Positions 5,574 to 9,862 of a stretch of 9,862 nt of DNA are shown piece after piece. The notes beneath the pieces were generated by a model. That model did no database searches. It had not been told where the DNA came from and worked only from the letters and a program-made list of their open reading frames with translations. This DNA is from Lamprocystis purpurea (GTDB lineage: Bacteria; Pseudomonadota; Gammaproteobacteria; Chromatiales; Chromatiaceae): the NCBI GenBank assembly GCA_020718945.1, contig DYRB01000085.1:1-9862 (forward strand). The letters run 5' to 3'. Every line of letters begins with the position of its first letter. The first letter of the stretch is position 1. The position numbers and the translations under genes are program-made.

Positions 5574-6098
5574 TCAGTGCAAAGTCCCGCCCGGCCCGTC
5601 CGCAGCGTCCTTCACCGGCAGCAGGTCCACAAATCGCCCCTGGGCCTCGGTGAAGTGCTGAAACTCAGGCACCCCGAAGGTGCGTTTCTTCTTCGACACC
5701 CCCTTGGGGCGGAACTGGACCTGGGCCACCCAGAGCCCGTGGCGGGTCTCCAGGGAGAAGACCGCCACATCGATCCGGTAGGGCGAGGCCCCGATGGAGC
5801 CGTAGCGTTCGATGATTTCCTGGTGGCGGGCCATCTTCTCCGGTGGCAGGCCCCAGGCGTCCATGATGACGAAGACGAAGTCCGCCTCGTGGATTGCCGC
5901 CAGGTGGCGGACCACCTCCGCGGAGTTGTCCTTCGCCTCGTCGGAGGCGGCATTCATCATCACCGGATAGGTCAGACCCGTGGTCAGATTGCCGACGAAG
6001 GCCACCGGCACGAGCTGTTCGCCCCGCTCGGCGATATCGCGGGCCACCGCGATCAGCGGGTCTATGATGGTCCGGTAGGCGGTGGGGATGGCGCTCAC
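5574..6098 (-). CDS. Hypothetical soluble protein, 174 aa
   Basis: I do not recognise the family. The product has no signal peptide or membrane segment. The N-terminal half alternates helix-like and strand-like stretches (LIAVARDIAERGEQLVPVAFVG; ADFVFVIMDAWGL at 72-84), which suggests an alpha/beta fold. The second half holds predicted strands (YRIDVAVFSLETRHGLWVAQVQF, 108-129) and a basic patch KGVSKKKRTFG (132-142). Translation starts at a GTG with a strong GGGGAGG ribosome site eight bases upstream. The GTG overlaps the TGA of a short upstream frame as GTGA (6095-6098). efpL lies 108 bp downstream on the same strand and may have its own promoter. Codon use matches the neighbours, and the frame is clearly protein-like while overlapping frames are low-complexity. 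Confidence 0.7.
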   Translation of the reverse strand: MSAIPTAYRTIIDPLIAVARDIAERGEQLVPVAFVGNLTTGLTYPVMMNAASDEAKDNSAEVVRHLAAIHEADFVFVIMDAWGLPPEKMARHQEIIERYGSIGASPYRIDVAVFSLETRHGLWVAQVQFRPKGVSKKKRTFGVPEFQHFTEAQGRFVDLLPVKDAADGPGGTLH

Positions 6099-6190
6099 GG
6101 ACGCGCCTCCCCGCCCGGCCAGGCGGGGCGGGCCCGGCCGGGTCCGCTGCGGGGTTCTGGGGGCTCTGGGGTCTGCGGCTGGGTGGTCAT
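6095..6190 (-). other. Possible short upstream frame coupled to the 174-aa gene
   Basis: On the minus strand an ATG at 6188-6190 opens a 31-codon Pro/Arg/Gly-rich frame starting MTTQPQTPEPPEPRSG. Its TGA overlaps the GTG start of the 174-aa gene (GTGA). The overlap is typical of translational coupling. However, the composition is low-complexity, I see no ribosome site for the ATG, and the frame also runs open further upstream to 6331. I regard it as an upstream frame at most, not an established gene. Confidence 0.2.
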
Positions 6191-6221
6191 GGGGGCAGCG
6201 GCGCTATGACTGGTTAGGCGG

Positions 6222-6271
6222 CCGCGGCAGCGCTTAGCGCCGCGGTCCGGGGCGGCCAGTTTACCCCGGAC
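6222..6271. other. Two adjacent hairpins in the gene-poor segment
   Basis: The first hairpin pairs CCGCGGC (6222-6228) with GCCGCGG (6239-6245) and extends inward by two pairs past a bulged A. The second pairs GTCCGGGG (6245-6252) with CCCCGGAC (6264-6271) around an 11-base loop. They share one base, so they could stack or compete. No T tract follows on either strand. They lie 124-173 bp upstream of the 174-aa gene on its strand and could belong to its leader. Confidence 0.45.
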
Positions 6272-6352
6272 AAGGCCGAGAGTGGCCCCCACCCGATCTG
6301 CCGTAGCGTGCGCCGGTGGCCGAGGGGCCATGAAGGTAGAAAAAACAGTCCG

Positions 6353-6480
6353 GCCGCAAATTACGCAAATTCACGCAAATGGGTCAGTTGGTTGGGCAGA
6401 GCGCGCAGGCCACCCCAGGGTGAACCGCGAACCGATAAGAAGTCCTGGTCTATTTGCGTCCTTTTGCGTTCATTTGCGGC
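6353..6480. repeat. CGCAAAT-type element with inverted arms
   Basis: The left arm (6353-6383) holds three CGCAAAT units. The right arm (6450-6480) is its imperfect inverse: its reverse complement also starts GCCGCAAAT and holds CGCAAAA and CGCAAAT. The arms enclose 66 bases with no coding potential. One further arm of the same repeat is at 985-1011. The arrangement is that of a small non-autonomous, hairpin-forming intergenic element. Together with 6210-6352, which contains only the two hairpins, it fills the gap between the 174-aa gene and the tRNA terminator. Confidence 0.75.
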
Positions 6481-6540
6481 TCAACTGCATTTTTCTTGGG
6501 CTGAAAGGCCCCGCGGCCGGCGCTGAGAGGACCAGAAACG

Positions 6541-6567
6541 AAAAAAGCCGGCGCAAGCCGGCTTTTT
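6541..6567 (-). terminator. Rho-independent terminator after tRNA-Pro
   Basis: AAAAAGCCGGC (6542-6552) and GCCGGCTTTTT (6557-6567) form an 11-bp perfect stem around GCAA. On the minus strand the stem ends in six T residues (6546-6541), 17 bp past the encoded CCA of the tRNA. It would end an ispB-tRNA transcript or a tRNA transcript. Confidence 0.9.
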
Positions 6568-6583
6568 GTCGCATCGGGAAATT

Positions 6584-6660
6584 TGGTCGGGGTGATAGGA
6601 TTCGAACCTACGGCCCCTGCGTCCCGAACGCAGTGCTCTACCAGACTGAGCTACACCCCG
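6584..6660 (-). tRNA. tRNA-Pro, anticodon CGG
   Basis: The minus strand folds as a full cloverleaf of 74 bases plus an encoded CCA. The acceptor stem is CGGGGTG/CACCCCG with discriminator A, followed by CCA at 6584-6586. The D arm is GCTC-AGTCTGGTA-GAGC. The anticodon arm is CTGCG-TTCGGGA-CGCAG with anticodon CGG, reading the proline codon CCG. The variable loop is GGGCC, and the T arm is GTAGG-TTCGAAT-CCTAT with one G-U pair. The C1-G72 pair and A73 are typical of bacterial tRNA-Pro. The 5' end lies five bases after the TGA of ispB on the same strand, so the tRNA is probably processed from ispB mRNA unless it has a promoter inside ispB. Confidence 0.97.
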
Positions 6661-6665
6661 TGAAA

Positions 6666-7634
6666 TCAATAGGTCCGGCTGACGGAGAAGTCGGCCAGGG
6701 CCCCCAGTGCCTCCCGGTGCGGGGAGGGTGGCAGGACCAGCAGGGCCTCCTTGGCCCGCTCGGCGTAGGATCGCGCGAGTTCGCTAGTGTAGCCAATAGC
6801 CCCGGTGGCGGCAATCGCCGCGACAACGGCGTCGATGTGCTCGCGCCCGCCCTCTTCGATGGCCTTGCGCAGCAGGGCCTGCTGCTCCGGGCTGCCGACC
6901 TCGATGGCGCGGATCACCGGCAGGGTCGGCTTGCCCTCGTCGAGGTCGTCGCCGACGTTCTTGCCCAGCTCGGCGCTGTCGGCGCTGTAGTCCAGGGCGT
7001 CGTCCACCAACTGGAAGGCCACCCCCAGGGCCAGGCCGTAGCTGGCCAGGGCCTGTTCGATGTGCGGCGGGCAGTCGGCGATGACCGACCCCAGGCGCGC
7101 CCCGGCCTCGAACAGGGTGGCGGTCTTGCGGTCTATGACCTCCATGTAACGCGCCTGGTCGGTCGCCGCATCATGGGCGTTGAGGAGCTGGAGCACCTCG
7201 CCCTCGGCGATGCGGTTGGTGGCGTGGGAGAGGATGTCCATGACCCTCATGTTCTCCACCGCCACCATCATCTCAAAGGCGCGGGAGTACAGGAAGTCGC
7301 CCACCAGGACGCTCGCCTCGTTGCCCCACACGGCGTTGGCGGTGTCGCGGTTGCGGCGCAACTCGGAGCCGTCCACCACGTCGTCGTGGAGCAGGGTGGC
7401 GGTGTGGATGAACTCCACCACCGCGGCCAGGTCGATGTGGCGGTCGCCGGCATAGCCGCAGGCGCGGGCGGCCAGCAGCACCAGCAAGGGGCGCAGGCGC
7501 TTGCCGCCACTGTTGACTATGTAGTGGCCGATCTGATTGATGAGGGCAACGTCGGAGTGCAGGCGCCGCAGTATCAGCGCGTCGACGGCCCGCATGTCCT
7601 CGGCCACAGGTGCGCGGATCGCGGAAATGTCCAT
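6666..7634 (-). CDS. ispB: Octaprenyl diphosphate synthase (polyprenyl synthetase)
   Basis: The 322-residue product is a trans-prenyltransferase that extends farnesyl diphosphate with isopentenyl diphosphate to make the side chain of ubiquinone or menaquinone. GGKRLRP (43-49) binds substrate. The first Asp-rich motif is LLHDDVVD (D84DVVD88) and the second is FQLVDDALDY (D211DALD215); both bind Mg-diphosphate. DRKTATLF (168-175) and GKNVGDDLDEGKPTLP (224-239) are further conserved blocks. Length and order match IspB of gammaproteobacteria; chain length (C40 or other) cannot be read reliably from the sequence. The ATG has only a weak ribosome site, but the N-terminus matches the family. It diverges from rplU, the usual gammaproteobacterial arrangement, has a promoter at 7671-7700, and runs almost directly into tRNA-Pro. 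Confidence 0.95.
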   Translation of the reverse strand: MDISAIRAPVAEDMRAVDALILRRLHSDVALINQIGHYIVNSGGKRLRPLLVLLAARACGYAGDRHIDLAAVVEFIHTATLLHDDVVDGSELRRNRDTANAVWGNEASVLVGDFLYSRAFEMMVAVENMRVMDILSHATNRIAEGEVLQLLNAHDAATDQARYMEVIDRKTATLFEAGARLGSVIADCPPHIEQALASYGLALGVAFQLVDDALDYSADSAELGKNVGDDLDEGKPTLPVIRAIEVGSPEQQALLRKAIEEGGREHIDAVVAAIAATGAIGYTSELARSYAERAKEALLVLPPSPHREALGALADFSVSRTY

Positions 7635-7670
7635 GTACTTCGGGTCTGAGGGTTACGTATAAGCGCGGCG

Positions 7671-7700
7671 ATGCTAGGGGGGCAGGGTCGGGACTGTCAA
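7671..7700 (-). promoter_or_regulatory. Sigma-70-type promoter for ispB
   Basis: On the minus strand a perfect -35 box TTGACA (7695-7700) is followed by an 18-base spacer and the -10 box TAGCAT (7671-7676, four of six). Transcription would start near 7664, about 30 bases before the ispB ATG. Confidence 0.65.
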
Positions 7701-7751
7701 GCCGCGAGGGTCCGCCGGTGTGTACGGGCATGCCCACAGACAAGATGGCGC

Positions 7752-7781
7752 TTGACGCACCTGCCCGGGTACCGCTATTCT
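7752..7781 (+). promoter_or_regulatory. Sigma-70-type promoter for rplU-rpmA
   Basis: TTGACG (7752-7757) and TATTCT (7776-7781) are separated by 18 bases. The predicted start near 7788 gives a leader of about 60 bases before rplU. It lies back to back with the ispB promoter, about 50 bp between the two -35 boxes. I see no clear L21-binding structure in the leader. Confidence 0.65.
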
Positions 7782-7850
7782 CCCGCGGCTTTAGAGCGGC
7801 GCCCGTTGGGCCTAGCTTGGAATTTCGGACACCGTTGGGGATAACCAAAC

Positions 7851-8162
7851 ATGTACGCGGTCATTCAAACCGGGGGCAAGCAGTATCGGGTTGCCGAGGG
7901 CGATACCCTGAAGGTCGAGAAGCTTCTCGCCGACGAGGGCGCCACCGTCGAGCTGGACAAGGTCCTCATGGTCGCCGACGGCGACACCGTCAGGGTCGGC
8001 CAGCCCTTCATCGAAGGCGGCAAGGTGACGGCTACGGTCAAGTCCCACGGCCGCGCCAAGAAGGTGCACATCCTCAAGTTCCGTCGGCGCAAGCACCACC
8101 TGAAGCGCCAGGGCCACCGCCAGTGGTTCACGGAACTCACCATCACCGGCATCAGCGCCTAA
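7851..8162 (+). CDS. rplU: 50S ribosomal protein L21
   Basis: The 103-residue product has the standard L21 length and sequence: MYAVIQTGGKQYRVAEGDTL at the N-terminus, the beta-rich middle VGQPFIEGGKVTATV, and the very basic KFRRRKHHLKRQGHRQ near residue 80, which contacts 23S rRNA (domain I region), then FTELTITGI. The ribosome site is modest (GGGG about ten bases before the ATG). It is the first gene of the rplU-rpmA operon, 15 bp ahead of rpmA. Confidence 0.98.
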   Translation: MYAVIQTGGKQYRVAEGDTLKVEKLLADEGATVELDKVLMVADGDTVRVGQPFIEGGKVTATVKSHGRAKKVHILKFRRRKHHLKRQGHRQWFTELTITGISA

Positions 8163-8177
8163 TCGGAGGGCAGCGCC

Positions 8178-8453
8178 ATGGCACATAAAAAGGCAGGCGG
8201 CAGCTCGCGCAACGGCCGCGATTCGGAATCCAAGCGTCTCGGCGTCAAGGTCTTCGGCGGCCAGCGGGTCACCGCCGGCAGCATCATCATCCGCCAGCGC
8301 GGCACCCCGGTGCACAACGGCGTGAACGTGGGCGTTGGCAAGGACCACACCCTGTTCGCCCTGGCCGACGGCATTGTCGAGTTCCAGATCAAGGGCCCCA
8401 AGAACCGCAAGTTCGTTGCGGTGGTGGCCGATACCGACGCGGCGACCGCCTAG
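8178..8453 (+). CDS. rpmA: 50S ribosomal protein L27
   Basis: The 91-residue product starts MAHKKAGGSSRNGRDSESKR, the L27 signature whose flexible N-terminus reaches towards the peptidyl transferase centre. The middle (GSIIIRQRGTPVHNGVNVG) is equally diagnostic. There is no N-terminal cleaved extension of the Firmicutes kind. GGAGGG lies seven bases before the ATG. It is co-transcribed with rplU and followed by an intrinsic terminator 41 bp after the stop. Confidence 0.98.
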   Translation: MAHKKAGGSSRNGRDSESKRLGVKVFGGQRVTAGSIIIRQRGTPVHNGVNVGVGKDHTLFALADGIVEFQIKGPKNRKFVAVVADTDAATA

Positions 8454-8494
8454 GTCCCATACCCCCTTAAGGTCTGCATCCCGGCGGTTGTGAG

Positions 8495-8521
8495 AAGCCT
8501 CGTCCTGCGGCGAGGCTTTTT
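8495..8521 (+). terminator. Rho-independent terminator after rpmA
   Basis: AAGCCTCG (8495-8502) pairs with CGAGGCTT (8511-8518) around an 8-base loop and runs into a T tract (8517-8521). It separates the ribosomal protein pair from obg, which in many relatives is read from the same promoter, so obg here depends on read-through or on its own promoter. Confidence 0.88.
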
Positions 8522-8536
8522 GCATTTTCGGGACCA

Positions 8537-8592
8537 GCGGCCCTGACGCCCGCACCAGTCCGGGTAATGCCGGGCGCTGACGTCAGGGCCGC
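8537..8592. repeat. 12-bp inverted repeat between rpmA and obg
   Basis: GCGGCCCTGACG (8537-8548) is perfectly inverted at 8581-8592 (CGTCAGGGCCGC). An inner CCCG (8549-8552) can pair with CGGG (8571-8574), leaving CGCTGA bulged. It would form a strong hairpin in any transcript entering obg, and could be an interspersed palindromic element. Confidence 0.65.
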
Positions 8593-8629
8593 CCCCTCAC
8601 CCCGGCCCTTTCCCCGAGGGGAGAGGGGG
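8592..8629. repeat. Interspersed CCCTCACCCC...GGGGAGAGGG hairpin element
   Basis: CCCTTTCCC (8606-8614) pairs with GGGAGAGGG (8619-8627), with one T-G pair, around CGAG. The context CCCCTCACCCCGGCCC before it matches the widely scattered intergenic element of proteobacteria and related genomes, which is often mistranslated as PSPRPFPRGERG. It directly follows the 12-bp inverted repeat and ends about 50 bp before obg. Confidence 0.7.
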
Positions 8630-8677
8630 ACTTGGAGCGCCTGCGGCGCGGTTTCCCTAGCACTTGGCAGCACCCCC

Positions 8678-9763
8678 ATGAAATTCGTCGATGAAGCAAG
8701 CATCCAGGTCGTGGCCGGCGACGGCGGCGACGGTTGCGTCAGCTTCCGGCGCGAGAAGTACATCCCCTTCGGTGGCCCCAACGGTGGCGACGGCGGGGAC
8801 GGCGGCAGCGTCTTCCTGGTCGCTGACGTGAACCTCAACACCCTGGTCGATTTCCGCTACCAACGCATGCACCGCGCCGAGCGCGGCAAGAACGGCATGG
8901 GCAAGGACATGACCGGGCGCGGCGGGGAGGACCTGGTGATCCCGGTCCCGGTGGGGACCCGGGTCTTCGACGCCGACACCGAGGAGCTGATCGGCGAGTT
9001 GCTGACCGACGGCCAGCGCCTGCTGGTGGCCCAGGGCGGCTTCCACGGCATAGGCAACGCCCGCTACAAGTCGAGCACCAACCGGGCCCCGCGCCAGTTC
9101 AAGCCGGGCAGCGAGGGCGAGCGCCGCCAGTTGTTCCTGGAGCTGATCCTGCTGGCCGACGTGGGCCTGCTGGGCTTCCCCAACGCCGGCAAGTCGAGCC
9201 TGATCCGCGCCGTCTCCAGCGCCAGGCCCAAGGTCGCCGACTACCCCTTCACCACCCTCCACCCCAATCTCGGCGTGGTCAGCCTGGGGCGCGGGCGCAG
9301 CTTCGTCATCGCCGACATCCCGGGCATTATCGAGGGCGCGGCCGAAGGGGCCGGGCTCGGGCTCCAGTTCCTCAAGCACCTGTCGCGCACCGGGCTGCTG
9401 CTGCACTTGGTCGATCTGGCCCCCCTGGAAGGCGGCGAGCCCCCGGCCGACCAGGTGCGCAAGATCGAGCGCGAGCTGGCCGCCTACAGCGACGAGTTGG
9501 CGGGCAAGGAGCGCTGGCTGGTGCTGAACAAGATCGACCTGCTGGACCCCGACGAGGCCGCCGAGCGCCAGGCCGAGGTCATCGCCGAACTCGGCTGGCA
9601 GGGGCCGGCCTTCGCCATCTCCGCCCTGACCGGGGACGGCACCGCCGCCCTGACCGCCGCCATCATGGCCCGGGTGGCGGAGCGCGCCGAGGCGGCCCGC
9701 CTGGCCCAGGCCCCGGCCGCCGTGGAAGGCGCAGAAGAGACCCCCTGGCACCCCCTGGACTAA
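8678..9763 (+). CDS. obg: GTPase Obg/CgtA
   Basis: The 361-residue product is a ribosome-associated GTPase acting in 50S assembly and stress control. The N-terminal Obg fold (about 1-158) is glycine-rich: GDGGDGCVSFRREKYIPFGG and PNGGDGGDGGSV. The G domain follows: G1 GFPNAGKS (166-173), G2 in DYPFTTLHPNLG (188-199), G3 DIPG (213-216), G4 NKID (284-287) and G5 SAL (315-317). The tail is short, acidic and proline-containing, ending in TPWHPLD. The ATG at 8678 gives the family N-terminus MKFVDEASI. An in-frame ATG at 8567 would add 37 residues that only translate the repeat element, so I reject it. The ribosome site is poor. The intervening terminator and repeats suggest lower expression than rplU-rpmA. 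Confidence 0.97.
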   Translation: MKFVDEASIQVVAGDGGDGCVSFRREKYIPFGGPNGGDGGDGGSVFLVADVNLNTLVDFRYQRMHRAERGKNGMGKDMTGRGGEDLVIPVPVGTRVFDADTEELIGELLTDGQRLLVAQGGFHGIGNARYKSSTNRAPRQFKPGSEGERRQLFLELILLADVGLLGFPNAGKSSLIRAVSSARPKVADYPFTTLHPNLGVVSLGRGRSFVIADIPGIIEGAAEGAGLGLQFLKHLSRTGLLLHLVDLAPLEGGEPPADQVRKIERELAAYSDELAGKERWLVLNKIDLLDPDEAAERQAEVIAELGWQGPAFAISALTGDGTAALTAAIMARVAERAEAARLAQAPAAVEGAEETPWHPLD

Positions 9764-9862
9764 GAGGCTGTGAACAAACCCCATGCCTACTGCGGACGCC
9801 CCTGGCCGCGCCCGGATGCGTTGCGGGGACCCCCAAGTCCGGGTCACATAGGCTCGCTATGC
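9764..9862. other. Region downstream of obg, no gene seen
   Basis: These 99 bases hold only a 22-codon frame (9800s, MPTADAPGRARMRCGD) that I do not believe. No terminator for obg is visible. The segment starting GAGGCTGTGAACAAACC just after the stop could be the edge of a repeat or insertion element, but only one end is in view. Confidence 0.3.

Noticed and set aside
5556..5574. Terminator between the 174-aa gene and efpL (AGGCCG...CGGCCT)
   Set aside because: The stem is only six pairs, it overlaps the stop codon, and no T tract follows.
6481..6669. Short minus-strand frame containing GVAQSGRALRSGRRGRRFESYHP
   Set aside because: This is the well-known false translation of a tRNA gene; the cloverleaf and encoded CCA show that it is tRNA-Pro.
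6282..7649. Long plus-strand frame across ispB and tRNA-Pro
   Set aside because: It reads the CGCAAAT element, the reverse of the tRNA and the antisense of ispB; none of these is protein-like.
8567..8677. N-terminal extension of Obg from the ATG at 8567
   Set aside because: The 37 extra residues translate an interspersed repeat (PSPRPFPRGERG), and the family N-terminus MKFVDEA starts at 8678.
8657..9847. Long minus-strand frame opposite obg
   Set aside because: It is an antisense frame of a GC-rich gene with a biased, repetitive composition and no recognisable motif.

Overview
The window is GC-rich chromosomal DNA (about two-thirds G+C by eye) carrying mostly housekeeping genes. The protein sequences are gammaproteobacterial: an EfpL/YeiP-type elongation factor, a TTG-started rpsT, a divergent ispB / rplU-rpmA-obg block, an MlaC-type lipid-binding protein and a HemF of the E. 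coli type. The codon use and the dispersed intergenic repeats would suit a purple sulfur bacterium (Chromatiaceae) or a close relative, but that placement is an inference. I see no phage, CRISPR array, toxin-antitoxin pair, transposase or biosynthetic cluster.

Layout. 1-384 is the C-terminal third of a MetA-family homoserine O-acyltransferase. A 277-bp gap and an unrecognised 88-aa gene with a strong terminator follow. A copy of a CGCAAAT-type repeat leads to a solitary mlaC-like gene (1109-1744). It converges on hemF, and an 11-bp tandem repeat lies between them. From 1922 to 6098 all genes are on the minus strand. In transcription order they are an unknown 174-aa protein, efpL, a GNAT acetyltransferase with a long C-terminal extension, rpsT (own promoter and terminator), a small cupin, and hemF. 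6099-6583 has no convincing gene but holds two adjacent hairpins and a 128-bp element with inverted arms of the CGCAAAT repeat. It ends with the terminator of a tRNA-Pro(CGG) gene, which starts five bases after the stop codon of ispB. ispB diverges from rplU-rpmA across a 216-bp region with a readable sigma-70-type promoter on each strand. After the rpmA terminator comes an interspersed-repeat segment, then obg (8678-9763) and 99 bp with no gene.

How the genes relate. Translation dominates: rplU, rpmA, rpsT, the ribosome-associated GTPase obg, efpL and tRNA-Pro(CGG). tRNA-Pro and EfpL are linked in theme, because EfpL helps ribosomes through proline-containing stall motifs, but they are not in one operon. 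The remaining recognised genes serve methionine synthesis (metA), haem synthesis (hemF), quinone side-chain synthesis (ispB) and outer-membrane lipid transport (mlaC-like). No undescribed system stands out. The best leads are the efpL/GNAT/unknown-protein neighbourhood, the dispersed CGCAAAT element, and the ispB-tRNA-Pro arrangement.
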